Notes: generated from the letters alone by a model not told the origin. A stretch of 41,681 nt of DNA from a gamma proteobacterium endosymbiont of Lamellibrachia anaximandri (GCA_016756835.1 JAESPE010000021.1:1-41681), one strand, 5' to 3'; shown: positions 10,604-19,993, counted from the first letter of the stretch. Numbers and translations: made by a program.

Positions 10604-11248
10604 TTAATACTTGCTGTGCAACAGCAATACCGCCCCCTGATCCTCCATCTTCACCCGGCTGAGGAAACTCATACCCAACAATACCCGGCGCGGACTCTCC
10701 CCTTCGATAACAAACCCTCGTACCTGGTTCAGCCTGATATCCCCCACCTGCACCCGATCCAGTATCACTTCATAGGCCGGTGTTATGCCGGATGCCGTAC
10801 TGACCGAAATACGCTTGCCATCCAGCTTATATGAGACCCCCAGGCGCTTGGCAACTCCTGAATTCATGGCCACCGCCGACGCCCCCGTATCGACCAAAAA
10901 GTGCACGTTACGGCCATTGATGCTGCCTACCGTCGAGTAACTGCTGTTCAGATCCCGCTGGATCCTGGCGGTGGTCGTTTCCGGTTTGCTGAATTGGCTG
11001 GAGACATGACTGCCGAGCCGGTATATCTGCCGCTCTCCATCCACCTCTATCACCGCCTCACGGCTGTCCGCATCGATCAAGACCACGCCCTCCGGCGAAG
11101 GCTTATCGAGCTTCAGCAGACGACGGGTACCGTCGATGGTGACCATTGCCTTGTTGGAAAAAAGCGCCTCGATAGTAATCCTGTCAACCGCGATGGCTGC
11201 CACAGGAAACAGTATGGCAATCAGCAGGAAGGCCAGCCGTCTCAGCAT
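10604..11248 (-). CDS. Retropepsin-like (clan AA) aspartic protease, secreted or membrane-anchored
   Basis: 214 residues. There is an N-terminal signal or anchor (RRLAFLLIAILFPVAAIAV). The catalytic motif FLVDTGAS is near residue 118, and the C-terminal ILDRVQVGDIRLNQVRG and VLLGMSFLSRV segments match the TIGR02281-type bacterial single-domain aspartic proteases, which must dimerise to be active. The N-terminal 90 residues hold a small beta-rich region of the kind seen in these proteins. Its ATG overlaps the pgpA stop (TGATG), so it is the last gene of the nusB-thiL-pgpA run. Substrate unknown. Confidence 0.85.
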   Translation of the reverse strand: MLRRLAFLLIAILFPVAAIAVDRITIEALFSNKAMVTIDGTRRLLKLDKPSPEGVVLIDADSREAVIEVDGERQIYRLGSHVSSQFSKPETTTARIQRDLNSSYSTVGSINGRNVHFLVDTGASAVAMNSGVAKRLGVSYKLDGKRISVSTASGITPAYEVILDRVQVGDIRLNQVRGFVIEGESPRRVLLGMSFLSRVKMEDQGAVLLLHSKY

Positions 11249-11736
11249 CAGACAAGCCCCGAAATTCGGATCAACTGCATCACCAACAGTGCGAAGATGC
11301 CTGCCACCACATCATCCAGCATGATGCCCAGTCCTCCGCCCACCTTACGGTCGATGGCGTTGATGGGCCAGGGCTTGAAAATATCGAAGAGGCGAAACAG
11401 TACAAACCCGAGCAGCAGCCACTGCCAACCTGCGGGCGCCATAATCATGGTAATCAGATATCCGACAATCTCATCCCAAACGATACCGCCATGATCGTGT
11501 ACACCGAGATCGCGGGAGGTTCGCTCACAGAGCCAGATCCCCACCACGAACATCAGCGACACAGTAACCAAATAGGCGGTCAGTGCCAGTGGAGCCAACA
11601 ACAGATAGATCGGGACTGCGGCCAAGGTGCCGAAAGTACCCGGCGCAAAAGGCATGGCGCCGCTACCAAAACCAAAAGCCAGCAGATGTACCGGGTTACG
11701 CAGATTGGGGGCGGGGTTGGCGGTTGAGTCAAACAT
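11248..11736 (-). CDS. pgpA: Phosphatidylglycerophosphatase A
   Basis: 162 residues from ATG 11736, which overlaps the thiL stop by eight bases; a longer frame to 11820 lies wholly inside thiL and is rejected. Motifs: GFGSGAMPFAPGTFGTLAAV near the N-terminus, HDHGGIVWDEIVGYL in the middle and DDVVAGIFALLVMQL near the end, with three to four membrane helices. It removes phosphate from phosphatidylglycerol phosphate in the inner membrane. The thiL-pgpA pairing is standard in gammaproteobacteria. Confidence 0.93.
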   Translation of the reverse strand: MFDSTANPAPNLRNPVHLLAFGFGSGAMPFAPGTFGTLAAVPIYLLLAPLALTAYLVTVSLMFVVGIWLCERTSRDLGVHDHGGIVWDEIVGYLITMIMAPAGWQWLLLGFVLFRLFDIFKPWPINAIDRKVGGGLGIMLDDVVAGIFALLVMQLIRISGLV

Positions 11737-12703
11737 CGGTAAAATGATCAAATCCTGCGGCAGGTGGTTGCCAAAGGGTACCATCCTCCCGCTCGCAGCG
11801 CAGTCCGGAGTCCGCTTCAATGCGGCCGACCACTGCTATCGGCAAAGCCAGGCGGCCACTAATCGCCTCCACCTCATGCAGCCTTTCGGAAGGCAAAGTG
11901 AAGCAGAGCTCATAATCATCCCCCGCGGCCAACGGCAGCGACCATCCATCCGTTTCAGCAACAACCTCTGCCACCGGCAACGACAGGGGGAGCTGTGAGA
12001 GATTCAATCTGCCACCCACTCCACTAGCCTGCAGGATGTGTCCGAGGTCGGCCAGGAGTCCGTCGGAGATATCGATGGCGGCGGTGGCTCGCCCACGCAG
12101 TTCAAGCCCCATCCCAATGCGGGGTTCCGGACGTTCCAGCCGTTGTACGACATCACGCAAGTCAACGGTTTTCAGCAACCTGTGCCCCTGCTTTGCGGAG
12201 AGTGCGAGGCCGGCATCTCCAAGGTTTCCGGTGACGCAGATCAGGTCATCCGGATGAGCGCCGGATCGGGTCAATGCACTGCCCGAGGGCAAAAAACCCT
12301 GGGCCTGAACCGTGATGGAGAGCGGTCCGCGGGTAGTGTCTCCGCCGATGAGTTGCACACCATAGCATTTCGCCAACGCTGAAAAGCCCTTGCTGAACGC
12401 CGCCAGCCAGTTGCTGTCTACTGCGGGCAGAGTCAGGGCCAATGTCACCCAGGCGGGTTGCGCTCCCATCGCTGCCAAATCGCTGAGATTGACCGCCAGC
12501 ACCTTATGACCTAACGCTTGCGGATCCACATCGGGAAAAAAATGCACGCCGGACACGAGAGTATCCACAGTGACCGCCAGCTCATGCCCCGGAGGCAACT
12601 GCAACAGGGCACAGTCATCACCGATGCCAAGCACCACGTCATCACGGATGGCCGAAGGTTCGGAAAAATAGAGTCGAATCAGATCAAATTCGGATAAGGC
12701 CAT
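11729..12703 (-). CDS. thiL: Thiamine-monophosphate kinase
   Basis: 324 residues (E. coli ThiL 325). Family landmarks are in order: SEFDLIRLYF, GIGDDCALL, VTVDTLVSGVHF, NLSDLAAMGA, LIGGDTTRGP, VTGNLGDAGLAL, IDISDGLLADLGHI and GDDYELCFT, including the Asp-rich ATP/Mg sites. It phosphorylates thiamine monophosphate to the cofactor thiamine diphosphate. It lies between nusB (194-base gap with an operator-like palindrome) and pgpA (8-base overlap). Confidence 0.95.
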   Translation of the reverse strand: MALSEFDLIRLYFSEPSAIRDDVVLGIGDDCALLQLPPGHELAVTVDTLVSGVHFFPDVDPQALGHKVLAVNLSDLAAMGAQPAWVTLALTLPAVDSNWLAAFSKGFSALAKCYGVQLIGGDTTRGPLSITVQAQGFLPSGSALTRSGAHPDDLICVTGNLGDAGLALSAKQGHRLLKTVDLRDVVQRLERPEPRIGMGLELRGRATAAIDISDGLLADLGHILQASGVGGRLNLSQLPLSLPVAEVVAETDGWSLPLAAGDDYELCFTLPSERLHEVEAISGRLALPIAVVGRIEADSGLRCEREDGTLWQPPAAGFDHFTDV

Positions 12704-12786
12704 GTTTTTTCAATAGCTTATTGCGGAAGAAGGCCTGCCTATCGAAACAATATCAGTGTAGCTTGCACAGCTTGGAATGCAGATTA

Positions 12787-12804
12787 CGGTGATAGGTATC
12801 ACCG
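12787..12804. promoter_or_regulatory. 18-bp palindrome in the nusB-thiL gap
   Basis: CGGTGATA (12787-12794) and TATCACCG (12797-12804) form perfect 8-bp arms around GG, about 85 bases upstream of the thiL start. Symmetry and position suit a regulator binding site. I cannot name the regulator, and chance is possible. Confidence 0.35.
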
Positions 12805-12897
12805 GTGCAATCCTGATGCTGACATTTGCCATCCTGGCACTCAGGTAGGGTATTGCAAAACCGGGCAGCAAGCAGGATGAGATCTGAGGAGCCTGAC

Positions 12898-13329
12898 TCA
12901 GGCCTTTTTTGCCTTCATCTCCACCTTGCGGATCTCTTTGGCCACTTTATCCAATACACCATTGACGAACCGGTGGCCCTGCTCCGCTCCAAACACCTTG
13001 GCCAATTCCACCGATTCATTGATCACCACCCGATAGGGCACCTCCGGGTGATAGTTTAATTCATAGACACCGAGCCGCAACACCGCCCGCTCTACTGGAT
13101 CGACGCTTTCGATAGCGCGATCGAGGGCAGGCTTCAGCAGTTCATCCAACTCAGTCAGGTGTCTGGGGACACCGTGCAGCAGATCCTGAAAATAGGGCAC
13201 CTCAAAGCTTTTGACATCCTGCTCCGCCAGAAACTGCTCCACAATAGCACCGACATCCTGGCCTGCCATCTGCCACTGGTAGACGGCCTGAACCGCATGC
13301 CGGCGCGCCTGGCTGCGTTTGCGGCTCAT
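12898..13329 (-). CDS. nusB: Transcription antitermination factor NusB
   Basis: 143 residues from ATG 13329 (E. coli NusB 139). A longer frame extends upstream but lies inside ribH. Family features are the basic N-terminus ([20 protein letters not shown]), [30 protein letters not shown] and [11 protein letters not shown]. With NusE it binds boxA RNA for rRNA antitermination. The start overlaps the ribH stop (ATGA), the usual ribH-nusB coupling. The C-terminus is Lys-rich. Confidence 0.95.
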   Translation of the reverse strand: MSRKRSQARRHAVQAVYQWQMAGQDVGAIVEQFLAEQDVKSFEVPYFQDLLHGVPRHLTELDELLKPALDRAIESVDPVERAVLRLGVYELNYHPEVPYRVVINESVELAKVFGAEQGHRFVNGVLDKVAKEIRKVEMKAKKA

Positions 13330-13799
13330 GCCCCGATCTGACGAAACAGATTCACCATCTCGATAGCAGAGAGCGTCGCTTCGGCACCCTTGTTGCCTGC
13401 CTTGGTTCCCGCTCGCTCGATGGCCTGCTCGATGGTGTCGACCGTCAATACTCCGAAGGCTATGGGGACGCCGTGTTTCAGGCTGACCTGAGACATCCCT
13501 TTCACACACTCGCCGGCCACATATTCAAAATGGGGGGTGCCGCCACGAATCACTGCACCCAGCGCGATGATGGCATCATATTCACCCTTTGCGGCGATCT
13601 TCTCCAGTAATACCGGCATCTCAAAGGCGCCGGGCAGTCTGACCAGCGTAATATCATCCTCAGACGCGCCGTGGCGTTTCAGGGTGTCAATCGCCCCGTC
13701 CACCAGACTCTCCACAACAAAGCTGTTGAAACGCGCAGCCACTACACAGAACCGCGCATTCTCAATCGTCAGTGCGCCTTCAATGGTTTTGATGGTCAT
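13326..13799 (-). CDS. ribH: 6,7-dimethyl-8-ribityllumazine synthase
   Basis: 157 residues from ATG 13799, chosen because AGGG lies eight bases upstream; an in-frame start at 13832 has no such site. Key segments are [54 protein letters not shown] and [19 protein letters not shown]. The last includes the active-site neighbourhood, and the H of PHFE is the catalytic base. It condenses the ribB and ribD products to lumazine. Gene order ribB(A)-ribH-nusB is standard, but here an element of about 180 bases with a terminator separates it from ribB(A), so it probably has its own promoter. Confidence 0.95.
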   Translation of the reverse strand: MTIKTIEGALTIENARFCVVAARFNSFVVESLVDGAIDTLKRHGASEDDITLVRLPGAFEMPVLLEKIAAKGEYDAIIALGAVIRGGTPHFEYVAGECVKGMSQVSLKHGVPIAFGVLTVDTIEQAIERAGTKAGNKGAEATLSAIEMVNLFRQIGA

Positions 13800-13889
13800 G
13801 TTCTTTACCCTGAAAAATAGATCTATTATCAAAAACGCGCGCTCGCGTTCCAGCTAGGATTAACCCGACATCATAATAGGCCATCTTCA

Positions 13890-13986
13890 GGGCTTCAAAA
13901 ATGCCCCTGATCAAGGCGTGACTCGCAGCCAATGGCGATTCCCTTGGCAAGAGGCACAACGCGGAGCAGGGGCATTCTTGAAGCCC
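13890..13986. repeat. 97-bp element bounded by 20-bp inverted repeats
   Basis: The left arm (13890-13909) GGGCTTCAAAAATGCCCCTG and the right arm (13967-13986) are inverted copies with one mismatch, enclosing 57 bases without a reading frame. Size and symmetry resemble a small MITE or a palindromic intergenic repeat. It sits between the ribB(A) terminator and the ribH promoter region. Confidence 0.75.
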
Positions 13987-14000
13987 CTATCCGATTACTA

Positions 14001-14043
14001 TAAAAATCAGGCCTTTGTGTGCTGGCCGACAGCACACAAAGGC
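14001..14043 (-). terminator. Rho-independent terminator downstream of ribB(A)
   Basis: A perfect 14-bp stem (14011-14024 with 14030-14043, arms GCCTTTGTGTGCTG/CAGCACACAAAGGC) has a 5-base loop and is followed on the minus strand by CTGATTTTTAT. It ends 33 bases after the ribB(A) stop and should end most glyA-to-ribB(A) transcription before ribH. Confidence 0.75.
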
Positions 14044-14076
14044 TGAAGATGACCCATTATGGTGCCGGGTTAATAG

Positions 14077-15192
14077 TTATTCACAATCGACGTATTCAAC
14101 CACTTCCATACCGAAACCGGAGAGGCCGTGGATACTCTTCGGCGCACTGAGCACACGCATCTTACGCACACCCAGATCAGAGAGAATCTGCGCGCCGACA
14201 CCGTAGGTGCGTAGCTCCTTGCTATTGTCGTGCTTACCGAACGACTCGCCTTCCGGCCTCTGCAGCTGCAGCTCCATCATACGCTGCACGATCTCCCGGG
14301 CGGTGTCGTGATTACGCAGCACCACGATCACGCCTTGCCCCGCTTTACTCACCTGTTTCATGGCATTTTCAAGTGGCCAACCACAATCACCACCGGTTGA
14401 ACTGAACAAATCACACAAGCTGTTCTGCATGTGAACGCGAACCAGTGTCGGCTTATCCGGTTTCGGATGCCCCATCACCAGCGCCAGATGCAGCTCGTTA
14501 TCCACCATATCCTGATAGGCAACCAAGCGGAAATTGCCGTGCTGGGTGGGAAATGCACATTCGCTGACCCGCTCCACTGTATGCTCATTTTTCACCCGAT
14601 ACTGGATCAGATCGGCGATGGTGCCGATTTTCAGATCGTGCTCTTGAGCAAACTTCTCAAGATCCGACCGGCGCGCCATGGTCCCGTCGTCGTTGAGAAT
14701 CTCCACGATGACGGAAGCGGCGCGGAAACCCGCCATGCGGGCCAAATCACACCCCGCTTCGGTATGACCGGCACGTACCAGCACACCACCAGGCTGCGCC
14801 ATCAGCGGAAAGATATGCCCTGGTTGCTCAATATCCTGAGGTTGTGCGTCCTCTGCCACAGCAGCCAAAATAGTGGTAGCCCGATCAGCGGCCGAGATAC
14901 CAGTGGTCACCCCTTCGGCGGCCTCAATAGAGACTGTGAAATTGGTCGCAGCCAGCTCATCGTCAGTGGGCACCATCAGGGGCAAGCGTAACTGGCTGCA
15001 GCGCTCTTTCGTGAGCGTAAGGCAGATCAGGCCGCGGCCGTAACGAGCCATGAAATTGACCGCATCCGGGGTCACAATCTCGGCAGCCATAATGAGATCG
15101 CCCTCGTTCTCACGATCCTCATCATCCATGATGACAACCATCTTCCCCTGTTTCAGGTCGGCAACGATTTCTTCTGTAGTATTAAGGGACAT
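14077..15192 (-). CDS. ribB: 3,4-dihydroxy-2-butanone 4-phosphate synthase fused to a degenerate GTP cyclohydrolase II domain (RibBX type)
   Basis: 371 residues from ATG 15192. Residues 1-205 are a complete RibB domain: [11 protein letters not shown] (23-33), a central segment with [12 protein letters not shown], and HTEAGCDL (143-150). Residues 206-371 have the GTP cyclohydrolase II fold but not its active site. The zinc cysteines of the usual C-x10-CDC pattern are reduced to C260 and C270 ([12 protein letters not shown]), and the QEGRGIG loop reads NHDTARE (294-300). It should therefore make the four-carbon riboflavin precursor but not open GTP; such RibBX hybrids are known in proteobacteria. 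Annotation as bifunctional RibBA would be misleading. It follows ribE by 89 bases. Confidence 0.93.
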   Translation of the reverse strand: MSLNTTEEIVADLKQGKMVVIMDDEDRENEGDLIMAAEIVTPDAVNFMARYGRGLICLTLTKERCSQLRLPLMVPTDDELAATNFTVSIEAAEGVTTGISAADRATTILAAVAEDAQPQDIEQPGHIFPLMAQPGGVLVRAGHTEAGCDLARMAGFRAASVIVEILNDDGTMARRSDLEKFAQEHDLKIGTIADLIQYRVKNEHTVERVSECAFPTQHGNFRLVAYQDMVDNELHLALVMGHPKPDKPTLVRVHMQNSLCDLFSSTGGDCGWPLENAMKQVSKAGQGVIVVLRNHDTAREIVQRMMELQLQRPEGESFGKHDNSKELRTYGVGAQILSDLGVRKMRVLSAPKSIHGLSGFGMEVVEYVDCE

Positions 15193-15281
15193 ATATCCAG
15201 TCTTGATTATTGGCAAAGCGAACAGGCAATTGTAACAGAGGCGGGATTAACAACAAACGCTGTCAAACCAAGTTTATGCGT

Positions 15282-15941
15282 TTAGCGGATAAAACCCCGT
15301 TCCAGCAACAACGCTTCGGTGACACCCGATGCCGCTGATTCAGACGCCTTCTCTCCGAGCACCAGCCGTTCGAGGTAGCGGGCGATCAGGTCGACCTCCA
15401 GGTTCACTTCATGCCCCACCTGAATCCCTTCGAGGGTTGTCTCCTTCAGGGTATGAGGGACGATATTGAGATCGAAGCGATTTCCGTCAATGCCGTTCAC
15501 CGTCAAGCTGGCGCCATCAACGCAAATGGAGCCTTTGTGGGCGATATATTTTGCCAGCGCTTTGGGTGCCTCAATGTCAAAACGGATGGATCGGGCATCC
15601 TCCCGGCGACCCAGCACCTTCCCAACACCATCCACATGTCCGCTCACCAGGTGGCCACCGAGACGAGAGTTCAGGGTCAAGGCCTTCTCCAGATTCACCG
15701 GACTCCCCGGCTTGAGATTATGGAGCGTAGTCAAGGAAAGTGTCTCACGGGAGACATCCGCCCGAAAGCCATCCCCAGTCAACTCGACCACCGTCAGGCA
15801 GACACCGTTGGTGGCGATACTGTCGCCAAGAGCAACGTCAGCCAAATCCAACTGCCCAGTGTGGATGTATAGGCGTACGTCTCCGCCTTTAGACTCCTGG
15901 CCAGCAAGTGTGCCGATCGATTGTATGATACCCGTAAACAT
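15282..15941 (-). CDS. ribE: Riboflavin synthase (alpha chain)
   Basis: 219 residues made of two similar lumazine-binding halves: MFTGIIQSIGTL and ATNGVCLTVVEL with GHLVSGHVDGVGKV, then SICVDGASLTVNGID. It dismutates two molecules of dimethylribityllumazine to riboflavin. It lies 19 bases after ribD on the same strand; the gene is called ribE or ribC in different nomenclatures. Confidence 0.95.
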   Translation of the reverse strand: MFTGIIQSIGTLAGQESKGGDVRLYIHTGQLDLADVALGDSIATNGVCLTVVELTGDGFRADVSRETLSLTTLHNLKPGSPVNLEKALTLNSRLGGHLVSGHVDGVGKVLGRREDARSIRFDIEAPKALAKYIAHKGSICVDGASLTVNGIDGNRFDLNIVPHTLKETTLEGIQVGHEVNLEVDLIARYLERLVLGEKASESAASGVTEALLLERGFIR

Positions 15942-15960
15942 ATTGATTTCGCTCTGAATT

Positions 15961-17085
15961 CTAATGGCGATATAACGGTTTGGCAGTGATACGGATCTCT
16001 TCGCCCACCTGACGCAAGTCGGTGATATCGAGTTCTAAGCGATCCTCCATCTTCTCCAGACCCGGCAGATGGAAGAGTCCTCTCGCCCCATCTCCCATGA
16101 TATGAGGTGCCACATAGATCACCAGTTCGTCGATCAGCTGCTGCTCCAGCATAGCACCGGCCAGCACAGCGCCTGACTCAAGCATCACCTCATGCAGTTC
16201 CCGCGCTGTGAGCTGCGCCATCACTGCAGTCAGGTCCAGCACATCGTCCCGGGGCATCACCAGCACCACCTCGGCTCCCGCAGCTTCCAGGGCAGCTGTC
16301 TGCCGGGGATGGTCATCACTACCCAGTATCAGTGTTTTTCCCGGCAGGGACAGCATCTTGGCATTGGGTGACATCTCCAACTGCGGGTCCAAGACGACCC
16401 TCACCGGATGCGGCGTCTGCAGCCCCTCATCCAACCCCAGCTCTTGTGAAGTCAGCCGAACATTCATCGAAGCATCGTCGGCAAGCACCGTGGAAATGCC
16501 GGTCAGAATCGCGCTGCTGCGGGCGCGCAACAGATGCACATCATGGCGAGCCGCAGACGAGGTGATCCACTTGCTCTCACCACTGGCCATCGCCGTACGC
16601 CCATCCAGACTCATGGCCAGCTTACAGCGCACGTAGGGTTTGCCGTGACGCATGCGCTTGATAAAACCCGGATTCAACGCCTCGGCCTGGAGCTGCATCA
16701 GCCCCGCTTCAGCAATTATTCCTGCCTGCTGCAACTGCGTTAGCCCCTGCCCGGCGACTTGAGGATTGGGATCTTCCATGGCAGCTACAACACGAGTGAC
16801 ACCCGCTTCGATCAGTCCATCTGTACAGGGTGGGGTACGCCCATGATGGCAACAGGGCTCCAGTGTGACATAAGCCGTCGATCCCGCGGCCCGCGTACCC
16901 GCCATGGCGATAGCATTGCGTTCAGCATGAGGCTCTCCGGCGCGGCGATGGTAGCCTTCACCGACAATCTCATCCCCCTTCACCAACACACAACCAACCC
17001 TGGGATTGGGATGGGTGGTATAACGTCCCCGCTCCGCCAGACGAATCGCTCTGGCCATATAGAGGTGGTCGCTGCCGCTACTCAT
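15961..17085 (-). CDS. ribD: Bifunctional riboflavin deaminase/reductase RibD
   Basis: 374 residues. The N-terminal cytidine-deaminase-like domain has [10 protein letters not shown] (catalytic HAE) and [12 protein letters not shown] (zinc cysteines). The C-terminal half (from about 150) is the NADPH-dependent reductase, with [20 protein letters not shown] and [15 protein letters not shown]. It carries out steps two and three after GTP opening. Its start overlaps the nrdR stop (ATGA), an arrangement typical of proteobacteria. Confidence 0.95.
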   Translation of the reverse strand: MSSGSDHLYMARAIRLAERGRYTTHPNPRVGCVLVKGDEIVGEGYHRRAGEPHAERNAIAMAGTRAAGSTAYVTLEPCCHHGRTPPCTDGLIEAGVTRVVAAMEDPNPQVAGQGLTQLQQAGIIAEAGLMQLQAEALNPGFIKRMRHGKPYVRCKLAMSLDGRTAMASGESKWITSSAARHDVHLLRARSSAILTGISTVLADDASMNVRLTSQELGLDEGLQTPHPVRVVLDPQLEMSPNAKMLSLPGKTLILGSDDHPRQTAALEAAGAEVVLVMPRDDVLDLTAVMAQLTARELHEVMLESGAVLAGAMLEQQLIDELVIYVAPHIMGDGARGLFHLPGLEKMEDRLELDITDLRQVGEEIRITAKPLYRH

Positions 17086-17594
17086 TTGTCCTTTTTATCG
17101 CGACTTAGAAGATCCATCTGCTGTCTGCGCGCCTCTGGACCAGGCTGGCTCTCCAGGCGGTCAATCTCCTCCCGGAAAGCGTTAACATCCTCAAATTTGC
17201 GGTAGACGGATGCGAAGCGCACATAGGCAACCTGGTCCAGCGTCTTCAGTTCATCCATGACCATCTCCCCGATTTGCAGCGACGCAACTTCTCGTTCTCC
17301 ACTGGCGGTTAACTTGCGGGTGATATGGTTGATTGCCGCCTCCACCTGTTCAGTGCTGACTGGGCGCTTCTCCAGCGCCCGCATCATGCCGGAACGCAGT
17401 TTACGACCGTCGAAGGGCGTGCGGCTGCCATCGTGCTTGACGACTCTGGGCAGGTTCAGCTCCGCGGCTTCATAAGTGGTGAACCGTTCCTGGCAGACTG
17501 CACACTGACGACGACGTCGAATCTGATCGCCATCTCCCGCGAGGCGGGAGTCTATGACCTTGGTATCCTGTGCTCCGCAAAAAGGGCAGCGCAT
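17082..17594 (-). CDS. nrdR: Transcriptional repressor NrdR
   Basis: 170 residues, about 20 longer than E. coli NrdR because of a charged C-terminal tail. The zinc ribbon has CPFCG and CAVCQERF with the basic RRRRQ before it. An ATP-cone follows ([17 protein letters not shown]). It senses dATP/ATP and represses ribonucleotide reductase genes. The leader upstream of ATG 17594 has no purine-rich ribosome site and instead holds GGCCCTC repeats. No NrdR boxes were seen in the window. Confidence 0.95.
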   Translation of the reverse strand: MRCPFCGAQDTKVIDSRLAGDGDQIRRRRQCAVCQERFTTYEAAELNLPRVVKHDGSRTPFDGRKLRSGMMRALEKRPVSTEQVEAAINHITRKLTASGEREVASLQIGEMVMDELKTLDQVAYVRFASVYRKFEDVNAFREEIDRLESQPGPEARRQQMDLLSRDKKDK

Positions 17595-17603
17595 GGAGGG
17601 ATT

Positions 17604-17674
17604 AGGGCCGAGGGCCGAGGGCCGGGGGCCAAGGAAATATATTGCGCAATATCATCATTATCTAACCTTGGCCC
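17604..17674. repeat. Tandem 7-mers plus inverted repeat in the glyA-nrdR gap
   Basis: Three AGGGCCG units and a partial fourth lie at 17604-17630. GGGCCAAGG (17626-17634) pairs with CCTTGGCCC (17666-17674), enclosing a perfect palindrome ATATTGCGCAATAT (17639-17652). The RNA of the minus-strand operon could fold here, immediately before the nrdR start. Confidence 0.6.
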
Positions 17675-17680
17675 TATTAT

Positions 17681-18934
17681 TCAAGCGTAGACCGGGTATT
17701 TTGCGCAGATAGCCAGAGCCTTCTCCTTAACCCCATCAATCACTGCCTGATCTCCACGACTATCGATTACGTCGCACATCCAGCCCGCAAGTTCAGCAGC
17801 ATCGGCCTCATCGAAACCCCGGGTGGTGATAGCCGGTGTACCGACCCGGATACCCGAAGTCACGAAGGGGGATTGAGGGTCGTTCGGCACTGCATTCTTG
17901 TTGACGGTGATGTTCGCAGCACCCAGCCAGGCATCCACATCCTTGCCGGTCAGACCTGCCTCAATGAAGCTGACCAGAAACAGATGGTCATCGGTACCCT
18001 TGGAGACCACATCGTAGCCGCGATCCATAAAAACCCGGGCCATCGCCCGGGCATTTTTAATCACCAGGCCCTGGTAGGCTTTGAATTCGGGCTCCATCGC
18101 CTCCTTGAAGGCCACTGCCTTTGCGGCAATCACATGCATCAGGGGACCACCTTGAATGCCGGGAAAGACCACTGAATTCAGTTTCTTTTCTATCTCTGCG
18201 TTGGCCTTTGCCAGAATCAGGCCGCCACGGGGGCCTCGCAGGGTTTTGTGCGTGGTCGTAGTGGTCACATCGGCAATATTTACCGGACTCGGATAGTGGC
18301 CGGCTGCAATCGGGCCAGCAACATGCGCCATATCAACGAACAGATAGGCGCCCACCTCATCGGATATATCACGAAAACGCTGCCAATCGACAACGCGGGA
18401 GTAGGCGGAAAAGCCTGCGATAATCATTTTTGGCTTGTGCTCACGGGCAAGACGCTCGACCTCTTCATAATCGATCTCACCGGTCTCGGGGTTGAGACCA
18501 TACTGAACGGCATGGTAAAGCTTGCCGGAGAAATTAGGCTTGGCGCCGTGAGTCAGGTGGCCTCCATGAGCCAGGCTCATGCCAAGTACGGTGTCGCCTG
18601 GCTGGCAGAGCGCCATATAGACCGCCGCGTTGGCTTGAGAACCGGAGTGAGGCTGGACATTCGCGTAGTCCGCATCAAACAGCGCCTTGGCACGATCAAT
18701 GGCCAACTGCTCGGCAACATCCACATTCTCACAACCGCCATAGTAGCGTTTGTAGGGATAGCCCTCGGCATATTTGTTCGTCAGCACACTACCCTGAGCC
18801 TGCATGACGCGGGGACTGGTGTAGTTTTCAGAGGCGATCAGCTCGATATGCTCTTCCTGGCGCGTCTCTTCGGCTTGCATTGCCGACCACAACTCATCGT
18901 CATACCCTTGGATTTGCATGTTCTTGTTAAACAT
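17681..18934 (-). CDS. glyA: Serine hydroxymethyltransferase
   Basis: 417 residues, identical in length to E. coli GlyA. Landmarks: [48 protein letters not shown]-type region (residues 94-105), the PLP lysine in [14 protein letters not shown], and [13 protein letters not shown]. It converts serine and tetrahydrofolate to glycine and methylene-THF. It is first in the run to nrdR and the rib genes. A GGGGA about ten bases before the ATG is the likely ribosome site. The AT-rich leader beyond holds an imperfect inverted repeat but no clear riboswitch. Confidence 0.97.
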   Translation of the reverse strand: MFNKNMQIQGYDDELWSAMQAEETRQEEHIELIASENYTSPRVMQAQGSVLTNKYAEGYPYKRYYGGCENVDVAEQLAIDRAKALFDADYANVQPHSGSQANAAVYMALCQPGDTVLGMSLAHGGHLTHGAKPNFSGKLYHAVQYGLNPETGEIDYEEVERLAREHKPKMIIAGFSAYSRVVDWQRFRDISDEVGAYLFVDMAHVAGPIAAGHYPSPVNIADVTTTTTHKTLRGPRGGLILAKANAEIEKKLNSVVFPGIQGGPLMHVIAAKAVAFKEAMEPEFKAYQGLVIKNARAMARVFMDRGYDVVSKGTDDHLFLVSFIEAGLTGKDVDAWLGAANITVNKNAVPNDPQSPFVTSGIRVGTPAITTRGFDEADAAELAGWMCDVIDSRGDQAVIDGVKEKALAICAKYPVYA

Positions 18935-19159
18935 CAGGCCATTTCCCCGCCAATAAAAAACGAATTAATATAGCAAAAAAAAGCAAACCGGTCTCTAAAC
19001 CAGTTCACTTGCTCTAAGAGACAGAAAAAGATTTTCACTCTCTGCAGAAAATCACAGTTTTTCCCTTTACGGCTGTTGCCTTAGCCGTTATTTTAACGGG
19101 GATAATAATTACATTCATCTGCTTGGCACTTTTGAAGTAAAACTTAAGGGGTATTTTCC

Positions 19160-19939
19160 ATGCGTCGTGTATCGGCAAAGACCATTCTGCTCTTTCTCTT
19201 GGCGCTGCTCTTCATTCCGATCCAGGCACCTGCCGTCGAATTGAGCATGGGCGAAGCGATCAACAAGGCTGGCCGGCAGCGCATGCTGACCCAACGGATC
19301 ATCAAGACCTATTGCCAAATGGGGCAGGATATCCGCTATCGCATCGCTAAAAAACAGCGCAAGGCTTCACTTGATCTCTTTGCTGCGCAACTGGCCGAGT
19401 TGAAAAAATTCAAGGTGAACAGCAGCGTCACCCAAGCGTTAGAGACGGTCTCCACACTGTGGGCTCCTTTTCACCAGCTCGCGGCAGTCAAGCCCAATCG
19501 CACCTCTGCCAAAGCAGTACGCCAGGCCGGGGAGGAGCTGCTAAATGCATCACACCGTGTTGTTGTGTTGCTCGAGACCGCTTCCGGCACGTCCACCGGG
19601 AAATTGGTCAATATGGCCGGACGCCAGCGCATGCTATCCCAGCGCATGGCCAACCTATATATGCTGCGCAGCTGGAAATTCCAACAACCACTCTACGAAT
19701 CCGATTACAAAAAGGCGGTAGCAGATTTCGACAGCGCACTGCAGCAGTTAAGGTCGGCTCCAGAGAACACACCCGAGATAGATCAGGCACTGACGGGGGT
19801 AAAGGAGCAATGGGATTTATTCAGCCTTGGCAATAACCTGGAGGACGGCAATTTTGTTCCCTCTCTGGTCAGCCGTTCACTGGATAAGATTCTCGTCGCA
19901 ATGAATAAGATTACCGGCATGTATGCGGCATTGATGTAG
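19160..19939 (+). CDS. Secreted protein with two PilJ/NarX-type sensor domains
   Basis: 259 residues. A signal peptide covers about 1-25 (IQAPAV near cleavage). Two internal repeats each begin with the PilJ N-terminal signature: AGRQRMLTQRI (residues 37-47) and AGRQRMLSQRM (153-163), followed by long helices. In NarX and PilJ this four-helix module senses ligand outside the membrane and is joined to a kinase or MCP domain; here there is no membrane return or output domain. It is thus a free periplasmic protein, perhaps a ligand-binding partner. AAGGGG sits nine bases before the ATG. Divergent from glyA and convergent with the GT4 gene. Confidence 0.8.
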   Translation: MRRVSAKTILLFLLALLFIPIQAPAVELSMGEAINKAGRQRMLTQRIIKTYCQMGQDIRYRIAKKQRKASLDLFAAQLAELKKFKVNSSVTQALETVSTLWAPFHQLAAVKPNRTSAKAVRQAGEELLNASHRVVVLLETASGTSTGKLVNMAGRQRMLSQRMANLYMLRSWKFQQPLYESDYKKAVADFDSALQQLRSAPENTPEIDQALTGVKEQWDLFSLGNNLEDGNFVPSLVSRSLDKILVAMNKITGMYAALM

Positions 19940-19993
19940 GTATAAAACCGGATTGATCTGCCTCGGCAGACCGGCACTTCGCTCTACAGAAAA

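Noticed and set aside
11737-11820. N-terminal extension of pgpA
   Set aside because: It lies inside thiL and the family start with a coupled ATG is at 11736.
13330-13509. 60-residue N-terminal extension of nusB
   Set aside because: It overlaps ribH in another frame, and NusB begins at the ATGA junction.
13800-14076. Possible FMN riboswitch in the riboflavin gene region
   Set aside because: The conserved RFN sequence blocks are not visible; the structure is explained by a terminator and an inverted-repeat element.
19119-19140. TTGGCAC as a sigma-54 promoter upstream of the PilJ-type gene
   Set aside because: The -24 half matches but the -12 TTGC half is absent at the right distance.
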